NCBI GenBank assembly: GCA_016714905.1
Contig: JADKBW010000016.1
Location: 1 to 60,258, forward strand
Source: Flavobacterium sp.
GTDB taxonomy: Bacteria; Bacteroidota; Bacteroidia; Flavobacteriales; Flavobacteriaceae
Direction: 5' to 3'
DNA: 60,258 bases
Part shown: in pieces, positions 36,401 through 46,102 of the stretch
How the letters are laid out: every line of letters begins with the position of its first letter
Position numbering within the stretch: the first letter of the stretch is position 1
Notes under the pieces: model-generated
The model's input: the letters and a program-made list of their open reading frames with translations, nothing else
What the model was told of the DNA's origin: nothing
The model's database searches: none
Translations under genes and position numbers: made by a program

Positions 36401-39066
36401 GTTACAGAAGTTCTAGTGGTTGAATCGCAAGTTCCGTCATTGGCTTGTGCAAAGTACGTGATTGTTCCTACCGTATTGAGTGTTGGACTAGCAACTAAAA
36501 CACCTCCAACGGCAAGGGTATACCAAGAAATGGTTTGTCCAGGAATTACGGTAATGGCATTATTTGCATCAAGTATTTGAATTGGAAGTTGCTCACACTC
36601 GGTAATATTCCCAGTTGAAATCGGAGCGGCAGGCGGACCTGTGATTGTTAGTGTAACAGAAGTTCTCGTGGTTGAATCGCAAGTTCCGTCATTGGCTTGT
36701 GCAAAGTACGTGACTGTTCCTACTGTATTGAGTGTTGGAGCAGCAACCAGAACGCCTCCAACGGCAAGGGTATACCAAGAAATGGTTTGTCCAGGAATTA
36801 CCGTAATGGCATTATTGGCATTGAGTGTTTGAATAGGAAGTTGCTGACACTGTGTAATATTCCCAGTTGAAATCGGAGCAGCAGGTGCACCAGTTATCGT
36901 TAGTGTTACAGAAGTTCTAGTGGTTGAATCACAAGTTCCGTCATTGGCTTGTGCAAAGTACGTGATTGTTCCTACGGCACTTAATGTTGGAGTAGCAACC
37001 AGAACACCGCCAACGGCAAGCGTATACCAAGAAATGGTTTGTCCAGGAATTACCGTAATGGCATTATTAGCGTTTAGTGTTTGAATAGGAAGTTGCTGGC
37101 ACTGCGTAATATTCCCAGTTGAAATCGGAGCAGCAGGTGCACCAGTGATGGTCAGTGTTACTGAAGTTCTAGTGGTTGAATCACAAGTTCCGTCATTGGC
37201 TTGCGCAAAGTAAGTGGCAGTTCCCACCGTATTGAGCGTTGGACTAGCAACTAAAACACCGCCAACGGCAAGGGTATACCAAGAAATGGTTTGTCCAGGA
37301 ATTACCGTAATGGCATTATTAGCGTTGAGGGTTTGAATTGGTAGTTGCTGGCACTGCGTGATATTCCCAGTTGAAATCGGAGCAGCGGGCGCTCCAGTAA
37401 TTGTTAGTGTTACCGGAGTTCTGGTGGTTGAATCGCAAGTTCCGTCATTGGCTTGCGCGAAGTACGTGATTGTTCCTACCGTATTGAGCGTTGGTGTTGG
37501 AACTAAAACACCTCCAACAGCAAGGGTATACCAAGAAATGGTTTGTCCCGGGATTATAGTAATCGCAGTATTAGCATTAAGTGTTTGAATTGGTAGTTGC
37601 TGACACTGTGTAATATTCCCAGTAGAAATAGGAGCGGCGGGCGCTCCAGTAATTGTTAGTGTTACCGCAGTTCTGGTTACAGAAGAACAAGTGCCGTCGA
37701 AGGCTTGCGCAAAATAGGTCACTGTACCTGGCGTATTGAGCGTTGGACTAGCAACTAAAACGCCTCCAACGGCAAGCGTATACCACGAAATGGTTTGTCC
37801 TGGAATTACCGTAATGGCATTATTCGCATCCAGCGTTTGTATAGGAAGTTGCTGACATTGTGTAATATTCCCAGTAGAAATTGGAGCTGCAGGAATTGGC
37901 GGCACGCCTGCAATATTAACATTTACAGATGCCAACGAAGTACATCCAAAATTGTTCAAAACGGTAAAAGAATAGCTCCCGGTTGCAAGACCTGAGATAG
38001 TGGTTGTTGCGGTATTCCCAGCAATTGTATTCGCAGTGGTTCCAGTTTGATTTAATGTCCAATTTCCCGCAGGCAAACCGGAAATAGCAACAGATCCTGT
38101 GGCTAGAATACAAGATGGTTGGGTAATAACTCCAATTGTTGGAGCTACTGGTGTCGTTACAGCATCACATGGAAGTGTTGAACATGTCACTTGTCCCACT
38201 TGAAAACAGGAACCCACAGATCCTGACGGCGCAACATAAAAGGTAACAGTTGTGCTTGGTAGTAATCCAGTTAAAGTATATGTGGTCGCACTTCCAGATC
38301 CTGCTGATTGAAATGGACCAGCACCTATTTGATAACTCCTAACATAGGTTGTTGCTCCTGCAAGGGCGTTCCAGTTAAAAGTAATTTGATCCGTAGTAGT
38401 CACGCCGCAGGTAACCGTTGGAATTAGTAGCGGATTAATGGTAATTGGTGTTGTAGTTGTACATCCACCTAAATTCATGTATTGTATGGTAGCACTTCCA
38501 CCTGAAATACCGGTAATCAATCCACTAGAATCAACTGATGCGATTGCTGGCGTCAAAGAAATCCAAGGCGTAATCGGATTAGGAAACAAAGAGCCATCTA
38601 TCTGTAAAGTTCCTCCTGCGCATGTTGAGGTTCCAAATGTTGTGGCAATTGAAGGAAATAAACTTACATATACATTTTCGGAATAGGTATTACCGAGATT
38701 ATCGGTATAAGTAATTGTCGTTGCTCCAAGAGCGACTTGCGTCACTAAACCAGTAGAACTTATTGTCGCTACAGCAGGATTTGAAGACACCCAAGGTGTC
38801 GTTGGAGTTACCGCTGCTGGAGGCAATGAAGCGGTTAACTGCGTAGTTGTTGGTCCAGGTAAACAAATACTAAAGTTACCTGTGATTACAGGTGGTAACA
38901 GCCTGTTCGACTTCTGGATACTTGTAGTTAATTCAGTAGTAAGATCGTCATTATTCTCAATTCCGCTTTTAAGATTTTCAGCTGTTTTTTGCGCCAAAAC
39001 GCCGTGGCAAGCTAGAAATAATAGGAGGAATGTTGTTATTTTCAATTTGAGGGAAATAATTTTCAT
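30450..39066 (-). CDS. Giant T9SS-secreted adhesin with about 23 Ig-like (Ig_7) repeats and SprB-like repeats (frame-disrupted)
   Basis: Predicted surface protein of about 2870 residues. In order: signal peptide (ITTFLLLFLACHGVLAQ); two BIG2-like domains (ASVDSSGLITGISGGSATI is typical); a fibronectin-III-like domain; an SprB-like repeat; about 23 copies of an 84-residue Ig domain of the CHU_C-associated type (C...ISWYTLAVGG...YFAQ...DGTC...RTSVTLTI); several SprB-like repeats with GETYSFDGGPF; and a type B T9SS sorting domain (FFTPNDDTYTDTWNIIG, IYDRYGKYIKQI, FKSHFSLVR). Such proteins act in adhesion or gliding. The frame breaks near 35990, 35870, 35350, 35205, 35168, 31700, 31670 and 31285. 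Breaks inside the repeats differ from neighbouring copies by single bases, so assembly error is likely. Flanks: udk and the PUR gene. Confidence 0.88.
32115..37890 (-). repeat. 252-base coding tandem repeat array, about 23 units
   Basis: Each unit encodes one 84-residue Ig_7-like domain of the adhesin. Units are near-identical at DNA level in the first 18 copies and diverge toward the C-terminal end (WYDL for WYTL, YYAQ for YFAQ). Variation is concentrated in a few slots: QCQQ/ECEQ/ECEE, ASP/PTP/ATP and ANDGTCDS/AFDGTCNS. One unit at 35157-35360 has a 3-base deletion and several single-base indels. Confidence 0.9.
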
Positions 39067-39218
39067 GTTGGGTTTGGTAATCTTTAATTCTTTACATACA
39101 TAAAATGGCTACTAGTCTATTCCTTGTAACTTATAAAAACATAGAATTAAAGCAATTATGATTTACTATTCTGTTTTTTATTCTTTTAAACTTGATAATA
39201 AAAGTAACAGCTAACTAG

Positions 39219-39226
39219 CAAAAATA
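39219..39226 (-). promoter_or_regulatory. Putative -7 box of the adhesin gene
   Basis: TATTTTTG on the minus strand in a very AT-rich stretch, 152 bases before the adhesin ATG. No TTG lies at normal spacing. The rest of the 370-base gap upstream of the adhesin holds only the terminator of the PUR gene. Confidence 0.35.
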
Positions 39227-39377
39227 CAAAATTAAAATATATGTTAATTATAATTTAAAAATTAGTTTTAATGGTCAATAAGGCATAGATGTATGTCTAA
39301 GATATTCCTTATTTGAGCGCAATAGTATTAATAAATATTGTTATTAGTATTAACTGATGTTTAAATAATACTCATTT

Positions 39378-39415
39378 AAAAAAAAAGTCTAAAAAACATG
39401 TGCTTTTTAGACTTT
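39378..39415 (-). terminator. Rho-independent terminator of the PUR gene
   Basis: A perfect 12-base stem AAAGTCTAAAAA (39384-39395) with its complement at 39404-39415 and an 8-base loop. A T run follows on the minus strand, 23 bases after the PUR stop. Confidence 0.85.
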
Positions 39416-39437
39416 CATTAAAGTATGTTTGAAAAAA

Positions 39438-39803
39438 TCAAATATCATCAAAATCAATATCAGTAAAATTATTCGTTTTTGAAGTAGAATTAGACGTATC
39501 TCTATCATCACTATATTCCTTTTTGAAGTCTTTTTGGTGACGCTCTGAAATCACTTCTTCTCCTTTGTGGTTCAATACGTAAGAAGTCATTTCTTCAAGG
39601 ATTTCAGCAAATGCAGCAAAATCTTCTTTGTACAAATAAATCTTGTGTTTTTTGAAATGAAACGATCCATCTTCTTCGGTAAACTTTTTACTTTCGGTAA
39701 TCGTAATGTAATAATCATCAGCTTTAGTGGCACGAACGTCAAAGAAATAAGTTCTACGCCCAGCTCTCAAAACTTTAGAAAAAATATCTTCTTTTTCTAC
39801 CAT
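39438..39803 (-). CDS. PUR family DNA/RNA-binding protein (DUF3276)
   Basis: 121-residue protein with the bacterial PUR-alpha-like fold of PF11680. These small proteins bind single-stranded DNA or RNA; a Borrelia homologue has been studied structurally. The core IFSKVLRAGRRTYFFDVRATKADDYYITITES, then FHFKKHKIYLYKEDFAAFAEIL, covers residues 7-75. The C-terminal 45 residues are acidic and Ser/Asn-rich and probably disordered. It lies 113 bases downstream of the ABC exporter on the same strand. Confidence 0.9.
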   Translation of the reverse strand: MVEKEDIFSKVLRAGRRTYFFDVRATKADDYYITITESKKFTEEDGSFHFKKHKIYLYKEDFAAFAEILEEMTSYVLNHKGEEVISERHQKDFKKEYSDDRDTSNSTSKTNNFTDIDFDDI

Positions 39804-39916
39804 GTCATTTCTCTCATAATCCTAAATGCAATTAGTTTGGTGTTAATATCATTTGCTCCGCCAATTTGCTTTTCGCTCGTGTCAAAAATGATAAAAAATG
39901 TATTACAATGCAACAA

Positions 39917-41677
39917 TTATGACAATTCTTTTTCAGAAAGTTGTTTAGAATATAGCTCCGAATAATACCCCTTTTCGTTTATTAATTGATTATGAGAACC
40001 TTGTTGTATTATTTTTCCGCCATCTATAATTATAATTTTATCTGCATTTTTCGCTGATGAAACACGATGACTTACAATAATTGTAGTCTTGTCTTTGCAA
40101 TAAGAAAGTAGGTTATTCAGAATTGTTTCTTCGGTTTCTGTATCGACTGCCGACAAACAATCGTCGAGCAACAAAATTGGGGCGTCTTTTATCAAGGCTC
40201 GTGCAATTGAAATTCGTTGTTTTTGACCACCAGAAATGGTAATTCCGCGTTCTCCAAGAATCGTCTCGTATTCTTTGTTGAATTGCACGATGTTGTCATG
40301 GACTACGGCTTGTTTTGCAGCATTCTTAACTTCAACATCTGTAGCATTTTCTTTGCCGAATTTGATATTATTTTTAATCGAATCAGAAAACAGGAATGCA
40401 TCTTGTGGGACAATACTGATGCTGTTCCTTAGGTCATACAGATTGACGTTTTTGATGTTTTTGCCATCAATCAGAATCTCGCCGTTCGTAACATCATAAA
40501 GTCGACTGATTAAGGAAAGAATGCTGGATTTTCCAGCTCCTGTTTTACCTAAGATCGCTAGTGTTTCACCTTTGTTTATTGTAAAGCTGATATTACTTAA
40601 TGCAGTAATATGGGTATCGTCGTATTCAAAACTCACATTCTTAAACTCAATAGTACCTTTAATTTCAACTTTATCGCTGTTGTTGTTTTGAATGTCGGGT
40701 TGGATTTTCAAAAATTCATTAATTCTTTTTTGAGAGGCTTCGGCTTCCTGAACCATCGAAGATACCCAACCCAAGGATGCCACTGGCCAGGTCAGCATAT
40801 TGATATATAAAATAAATTCCGCAATAGTCCCGATACTGTTGATCGTTCCATTGATATACATCATTCCTCCAAAATAAATCACTACTAAGTTGCTCACTCC
40901 AATTAACGCAAGCATCAAGGGACCAAAAAGCGATTGAACTTTGGCTAAATGCAAACTCTTCGTTTTGCTTTCTTCTGATAGGTCAACCAAATTTTTCTGA
41001 TATTGTTGTTCCAGTGAGTAGGCCTTGATCACACGAATTCCAGAGAAAACTTCTTGCGTAAAACTCGAAATTTTAGAAAGATATTGTTGAAAAACGGTAC
41101 TTCGAGTATTGATTTCAGAACTCAATTTGAATATAGCATAAGACAAAATAGGCAGTGGCAAAAGTGCGTAAAGCGTTAGTCTTGGTGACACGTTGTACAT
41201 ATATATAATCACAATCGTGAATCGAATAAAAGTATTGATGGTGTACATCACCGCGGGTCCCACATACATTCGAACTTTACCAACATCTTCGCTGATTCGA
41301 TTCATCAAGTCTCCTGTTCGATTTTGCTTGTAGAAATTTTGAGATAAGTTTTCGTACTGACGAAATACCTCATTCTTTAAGTCAAATTCAATATGACGCG
41401 ACATGACGATCAACGTTTGCCGCATCAAAAAAGTGAGGAATCCCGCTATGATTGTCGTTGCGATTATTAGTAAAATATTGTGAATCAACTCTTTCTGAAT
41501 AATCGCAGGATTGGAATCAGTTTGTTTTGCAAAATCCTCAATGGCTTTGAATGATTTGCTGATCAACTTTGGAGTAAACAAAGAGAATATTTGAGCAATG
41601 ATTGTGGTGATTATTCCTGTTAAAAAACTGTATTTGTACTTGAGAAAGTATTTGTTTAAATATTGAAGTTCTTTCAT
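39917..41677 (-). CDS. ABC exporter, fused membrane and ATPase domains
   Basis: 586-residue type IV ABC half-transporter, working as a dimer. The first 310 residues hold six membrane helices and the NRISEDVGKVRMYVGPAVMY coupling region. The ATPase has Walker A ILGKTGAGKSS, Q-loop SIVPQDAFLFSD, signature ISGGQKQRISIARAL, Walker B PILLLDDCLSAVD and H-loop IIVSHR, all intact. It resembles MsbA/MdlB-like multidrug or lipid exporters; the substrate cannot be read from sequence. Gene start is divergent from leucine dehydrogenase with a 190-base AT-rich gap. Confidence 0.9.
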   Translation of the reverse strand: MKELQYLNKYFLKYKYSFLTGIITTIIAQIFSLFTPKLISKSFKAIEDFAKQTDSNPAIIQKELIHNILLIIATTIIAGFLTFLMRQTLIVMSRHIEFDLKNEVFRQYENLSQNFYKQNRTGDLMNRISEDVGKVRMYVGPAVMYTINTFIRFTIVIIYMYNVSPRLTLYALLPLPILSYAIFKLSSEINTRSTVFQQYLSKISSFTQEVFSGIRVIKAYSLEQQYQKNLVDLSEESKTKSLHLAKVQSLFGPLMLALIGVSNLVVIYFGGMMYINGTINSIGTIAEFILYINMLTWPVASLGWVSSMVQEAEASQKRINEFLKIQPDIQNNNSDKVEIKGTIEFKNVSFEYDDTHITALSNISFTINKGETLAILGKTGAGKSSILSLISRLYDVTNGEILIDGKNIKNVNLYDLRNSISIVPQDAFLFSDSIKNNIKFGKENATDVEVKNAAKQAVVHDNIVQFNKEYETILGERGITISGGQKQRISIARALIKDAPILLLDDCLSAVDTETEETILNNLLSYCKDKTTIIVSHRVSSAKNADKIIIIDGGKIIQQGSHNQLINEKGYYSELYSKQLSEKELS

Positions 41678-41869
41678 CGTATTATGAAAAGTTGTTATTA
41701 ATGTGTTGCAAAAAACTTAAAAAGATAATTATTCCTAAATTGTTGTATTCTCTTTTTAATGTTTAATTTTTATAGAATTGCTAATTTTATCCAATAAAAT
41801 TACTGTATTCTGATTTTAATGCTAAATTCGCAGTGTAATTTTTATGAACCCTCATCTAAAAACTAAATT

Positions 41870-42979
41870 ATGACATCAGAAATCGTTACCCCAAAAGAGT
41901 TACAAAAAATGGATCCTGTTTTTGGACAATTATCGTTCGATAACCATGAGCAAGTTGTTTTTTGCAACGACAAAGATACTGGTTTAAAAGCAATTATTGG
42001 AATTCATAACACAGTTTTGGGACCCGCTTTAGGTGGAACAAGAATGTGGAAGTACGCTAACGAATGGGAAGCGTTGAATGATGTGTTGAGGCTATCTCGC
42101 GGGATGACATACAAATCAGCAATTTCTGGGTTGAATTTGGGTGGAGGAAAAGCGGTGATTATTGGTGACGCTAAAACAGACAAAACGCCTGAATTAATTA
42201 AGAAATTTGGAGAATACGTTCATTCATTAAGTGGTCGATATATCACTGCTGAGGATGTCGGTACAACCACCCCAGATATGGATATGATTCGTGAAATCAC
42301 GCCCTATGTAACAGGTATTTCAGAATCCAAAGGAGGTTCAGGTAACCCTTCTCCCGTGACGGCATACGGTGTTTATATGGGGATGAAAGCTGCTGCAAAA
42401 TACCAATTTGGTTCGGACAATTTGGACGGAAAAAATATTTTGGTGCAAGGAATTGGACATGTCGGGGAAACTTTAGTAGGTCTTTTGATCGCAGAAGGAG
42501 CGAAGGTGCAAATTGCCGATATCAACGAAAATAGACTTCAAGAAGTTTCAACAAAATATGGTGCCTCTATTTTCACAGGTGCGGATCTTTATAGCGCTAC
42601 CGTTGATATTTATGCTCCTTGTGCATTAGGCGCAACAATAAATGACGATACTGTTTACAAGATTCAGGCAAAAGTGATTGCTGGTGCAGCGAACAATCAA
42701 TTGGCAAACGAGCAAGTTCATGGAAAGATTCTTCAGGAAAGAGGGATTTGCTATGCACCGGATTTCCTTATAAACGCTGGTGGTATCATCAATGTTTACG
42801 GTGAAATTGTAGGTTACGGAAAAGAGGAAGCTAAGCGCAGAACAGAGAATATTTACGATACTACTTTAGAGATTTTTAGAGAAGCCGAATTGCAAAAGAT
42901 CACAACGCATCAAGCGGCGCTGTCTATTGCGGAAAAACGTATTGCACTCAGAAAAAAAGAAAACGCTAATAGGTTATAG
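41870..42979 (+). CDS. Leucine dehydrogenase (Glu/Leu/Phe/Val dehydrogenase family)
   Basis: 369-residue NAD-dependent enzyme that oxidatively deaminates branched-chain amino acids to 2-oxo acids, which feed branched fatty acid synthesis typical of this group. ALGGTRMWKY and GMTYKSAISGLNLGGGKAVI (with catalytic Lys) form the substrate domain. TAEDVGTTTPDMD follows, and VQGIGHVGETL is the NAD site. Length and motifs favour leucine over glutamate dehydrogenase. A degenerate -7 box (TAAATTCG at 41823-41830) lies upstream. Confidence 0.9.
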   Translation: MTSEIVTPKELQKMDPVFGQLSFDNHEQVVFCNDKDTGLKAIIGIHNTVLGPALGGTRMWKYANEWEALNDVLRLSRGMTYKSAISGLNLGGGKAVIIGDAKTDKTPELIKKFGEYVHSLSGRYITAEDVGTTTPDMDMIREITPYVTGISESKGGSGNPSPVTAYGVYMGMKAAAKYQFGSDNLDGKNILVQGIGHVGETLVGLLIAEGAKVQIADINENRLQEVSTKYGASIFTGADLYSATVDIYAPCALGATINDDTVYKIQAKVIAGAANNQLANEQVHGKILQERGICYAPDFLINAGGIINVYGEIVGYGKEEAKRRTENIYDTTLEIFREAELQKITTHQAALSIAEKRIALRKKENANRL

Positions 42980-43004
42980 CATTTCAATAATATTACTATT
43001 TTTG
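42974..43004 (+). promoter_or_regulatory. Promoter of nusB-yajC
   Basis: TATTTTTG at 42997-43004 is a perfect -7 box. The -33 position has TTA (42974-42976) in place of TTG, with a 20-base spacer. Transcription would begin about 45 bases before the nusB start and overlaps the end of the preceding gene. Confidence 0.5.
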
Positions 43005-43056
43005 CGGAGCGGAAGATTTTCTTTCGCTCCTTTTAATTTTATAAAGTTCTTACTAG

Positions 43057-44004
43057 GTGTTAAACAGACGTCACATTCGAATAAAAGTCATGCAATCGAT
43101 TTTTGCGATGCATCAAAATGGTTCAGATAATATCGAAAAAGAGGAGAAATTTCTCTACTATAGCATCGATAATATTCTCGATTTGTATCTTTTAATGCTT
43201 TCCACATTGATTGAAATTTCTAAAAAAGAGATCAATCTTCTCGAGCAAGCAAAAAATAAGCACCTGGCAACTGCATCGGATCGAAATGCCAATACCAAGT
43301 TTGTTGACAATTCGATTTTTAAGATTCTTTCCACCAATCATTCTGTGCTCCAAGCAATAGAAAATCGGAAGATTAACAATTGGACGATGAATGATGATTA
43401 TATCATTTTGCTTTTGAAGGCAATCAAAGAAAGTGATTTATACACCCATTACATGCGTAATAGAACCAATACTTTTGAAGAAGATCAAGAGTTTATGGTG
43501 TCTCTATTTACAGATGTCATCGCAGCGAATGATAAGTTGTATGATTACTTAGAGGATTTCAAATTGACTTGGGTGGATGATATTCCCATGGTCAATACAC
43601 AAATAGTAAAACAATTAAAATCTCTTAAATCAAAGGACGACAGCAGTTTCTACGTCCCGAAATTGTATAAAGACGCTGAAGATAAAGATTTCGTTTCCGA
43701 TTTATTTCGCAAAACGGTGCTTAACGAAAATGATTTTACTAAAGAATTTATTGATAAAACCCCTAATTGGGACACCGAACGAATTGCGGAAATTGATACC
43801 ATAATTCTAAAAATGGCGATTTGTGAATTCCTGAAGTTTCCATCCATACCAGTGAAAGTGACCATCAACGAATACCTTGAGATTGCCAAAGAATATTCAA
43901 CGCCGAAGAGCAGTATTTTTATCAACGGAATCCTAGATAATTTAGTAAAAGAATTTCAAACTAATAATCGATTAAATAAGACCGGTAGAGGATTAATCCA
44001 ATAG
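43057..44004 (+). CDS. nusB: Transcription antitermination factor NusB (long Bacteroidota form)
   Basis: 315-residue protein; the conserved NusB fold lies in the C-terminal half, with WDTERIAEIDTIILKMAICEF, PVKVTINEYLEIAKEYSTPKS and FINGILDNL. NusB with NusE binds boxA of rRNA leaders and prevents premature termination. The N-terminal 150 residues (starting MLNRRHIRIKVMQSIFAMHQ) are an extra helical region usual in this phylum. The start is a GTG at 43057; homologues begin with MLNRRHIR. It precedes yajC by 46 bases. Confidence 0.92.
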   Translation: MLNRRHIRIKVMQSIFAMHQNGSDNIEKEEKFLYYSIDNILDLYLLMLSTLIEISKKEINLLEQAKNKHLATASDRNANTKFVDNSIFKILSTNHSVLQAIENRKINNWTMNDDYIILLLKAIKESDLYTHYMRNRTNTFEEDQEFMVSLFTDVIAANDKLYDYLEDFKLTWVDDIPMVNTQIVKQLKSLKSKDDSSFYVPKLYKDAEDKDFVSDLFRKTVLNENDFTKEFIDKTPNWDTERIAEIDTIILKMAICEFLKFPSIPVKVTINEYLEIAKEYSTPKSSIFINGILDNLVKEFQTNNRLNKTGRGLIQ

Positions 44005-44050
44005 CATTCAATTCATATTAAAACGTAAGTAAAAATTAATTTTAGATATT

Positions 44051-44323
44051 ATGGAACAAGTACAACAATTTCTCCCCTTTATTTTAATGTTTGTAGTCAT
44101 TTATTTCTTTATGATTCGACCACAACAGAAAAGAGCAAAACAAGAAAAACAATTCGAAGCAGACTTGAAGGTCGGTGATAAGATTGTAACCAAAAGCGGA
44201 ATTCACGGAAAGATTGCTGAATTAGCCGATACTACTATTGTGATTGAAACGATGTCGGGCAAACTAAAGATGGAACGTTCCGCAATTTCTATGGAAATGA
44301 GTGCCGCTTTAGTAAAAAAGTAA
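44051..44323 (+). CDS. yajC: Preprotein translocase subunit YajC
   Basis: 90-residue single-span membrane protein accessory to SecDF. Residues 6-24 form the membrane helix (FLPFILMFVVIYFFMIRPQQ), immediately followed by the hallmark RPQQKRAKQ. The small cytoplasmic domain GDKIVTKSGIHGKIAELADTTIVIE is complete. It is second gene after nusB and followed by a terminator. Confidence 0.95.
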   Translation: MEQVQQFLPFILMFVVIYFFMIRPQQKRAKQEKQFEADLKVGDKIVTKSGIHGKIAELADTTIVIETMSGKLKMERSAISMEMSAALVKK

Positions 44324-44354
44324 GCTTAATTTACGATAAAAGAAGCATGATTAA

Positions 44355-44399
44355 AAAAGATGCCCCAAAAAGTTAGACACTATTCGGGGCGTTTTTTTT
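44355..44399 (+). terminator. Terminator after yajC
   Basis: GCCCC (44362-44366) pairs with GGGGC (44386-44390), extendable by an A-T and a wobble pair, with a 19-base loop. Eight T residues follow on the plus strand. The element reaches into the 3' end of the convergent DUF1801 gene. The loop contains AAAAAGTTAGACAC, similar to IS3-type ends. Confidence 0.65.
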
Positions 44400-44735
44400 G
44401 TCTTTTATTTCTGAAGTTTCAATGTCGATGGCTTCTTTTATATATTTTAAAATCAAATCTTTATCTATTTGTTCTCTAGTAGTAAATCGCCATTGCCGCA
44501 TCGATTTGGTGGTACCTTCTTGCGCATTGATAAGTACTTTTTGAGGATCTTTCAAGTGAACTCCCTTAAAGAACCAAATTGTAAAGAAGTTTTTAAATCC
44601 AGCAATTCCAATGATATTCTTATCATTCAGAGTAAAGACTGGACCTCCCCATTTTGTCGTTTCTTTGAGTCCAGATTCAACAATGATGGAGCGCAATTGT
44701 TCGAGTTCAACAGACCAAGAATTCACTTTATCCAT
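44373..44735 (-). CDS. DUF1801 / YdhG-like family protein
   Basis: 120-residue cytoplasmic protein of the DUF1801 (PF08818) group, related to YdeI and frataxin-like folds, with unknown function. Family features are LRSIIVESGLKETTKWGGPVFTLNDKNIIGI and FFTIWFFKGVHLKDPQKVLINA, with MRQWRFTTREQID after that. The last seven or so codons overlap the yajC terminator hairpin. It starts 15 bases after the pepT stop on the same strand. Confidence 0.85.
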   Translation of the reverse strand: MDKVNSWSVELEQLRSIIVESGLKETTKWGGPVFTLNDKNIIGIAGFKNFFTIWFFKGVHLKDPQKVLINAQEGTTKSMRQWRFTTREQIDKDLILKYIKEAIDIETSEIKDKKNAPNSV

Positions 44736-44750
44736 AAAAAGCGAAGTTAT

Positions 44751-46039
44751 TTATTTTTTCTTTTTTGACTTTTTCCCTTTGCTTTTCTCCCGCTGTGAAA
44801 AGTCGGTTATAGCAGTAAGTTCTGCAATTCTAATAATTACATCAATGGCCTTTTGCATACTTTCAACAGGAACATATTCGTACTTCCCGTGAAAGTTGTG
44901 TCCACCTGCAAAAATATTGGGACACGGCAAACCCATATAAGACAATCGGCAACCATCCGTGCCACCTCGAATCGGTTTAATCAGCGGTTTAATGCCTAGA
45001 TCTTTCATCGCTTTTTCGGCGAGATCAACAATAAATTTAACGGGCTCTACCTTTTCCTTCATATTATAATACTGGTCTTTTATTTCAGTAATTACAATAT
45101 CTTCCCCGAATTGCTTTGCAAACTTTTTGTTGAATTTCTTCGTCGCGGAGTGAATGAGTTCTTTACGTTTCTTAAATTTTTCGCATCATGATCTCGAATA
45201 ATGATTTCTAAAGTAGTCTCTTCGATGCTTCCACTTAAATGATGCACGTGGAAAAATCCTTCGTAACCTTTCGTTTCTTGAGGGGTTTCTCCTTTCGGGA
45301 GTTCATTAATAAAGTCGTTTGCAATGAGCATCGAATTGATCATCTTTCCTTTCGCATATCCAGGATGAACACTTTTTCCTTTAAATATAATTTTAGCAGC
45401 AGCTGCGTTAAAGTTCTCATATTCCAATTCACCAACTTGACTACCATCCATAGTATACGCCCAATCCGCACCAAATTGTTCTACATCAAATAAATCTGCG
45501 CCTCGACCAATTTCTTCGTCGGGTGTAAAACCTACGCGTATTTTACCGTGTTTGATTTCAGGGTGTTGTTGCAGATATTCCATCGCAGAAACAATCTCTG
45601 TGAGTCCTGCTTTATCATCCGCACCGAGCAAGGTTAAGCCGTCGGTTGTAATTAGCGTTTGACCTTTGTAAAGCAATAAATCTTTAAAATAACTTGGAGA
45701 CAAGATGATATTTTCCTTTGCATTCAAGACAATATCTTTTCCGTCGTAATTCTCAATAATTTGTGGCTTGACATTCGCACCAGTGAAATCGGGTGTGGTA
45801 TCGTAGTGCGAAACAAATCCGATAGTAGGAACTTCATGATCAACATTTGAAGGTAAAGTGCCCATGACGTAACCATTTTTGTCAATGGTAACCTCCGTCA
45901 AGCCAATCGCTTTCAGTTCTTCGACCAATTGTAACGCTAATATTAATTGTTTTTTTGTACTTGGTGTCGATTTTGAATTGGGATCAGATTCTGTGTCAAT
46001 GGTGACGTAACTAATAAAACGGTCGATGAGATGTTGCAT
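44751..46039 (-). CDS. pepT: Peptidase T, tripeptide aminopeptidase (one frameshift)
   Basis: M20 zinc peptidase removing the N-terminal residue of tripeptides. Metal and catalytic motifs are SHYDTTPD, GADDKAGLTEI and TPDEEIGRGAD, then TMDGSQVGELEYENFNAA. The last quarter, with GGTDGCRLSYMGLPCPNIFAGGHNFHGKYEYVP, is in a second frame. The break is at about 45180 (GCGAAAAATTTAAG), where one base in the A/T run restores DAKKFKKRKELIHSATKKF. Repaired length is about 429 residues. A Lys-rich tail (KGKKSKKKK) ends the protein. Confidence 0.92.
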
Positions 46040-46102
46040 AAAATGATGTCAATTAAATTTTAAGAGGTAAATATACGAATACTAGTGAATGATTTCAACA
46101 GA

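Noticed and set aside
33425..37588. Periodic plus-strand open frames of about 63 residues
   Set aside because: They recur every 252 bases opposite the adhesin units and are antisense shadows of the repeats.
32115..37890. CRISPR-like array
   Set aside because: The 252-base units are contiguous, coding and lack spacers; there are no cas genes.
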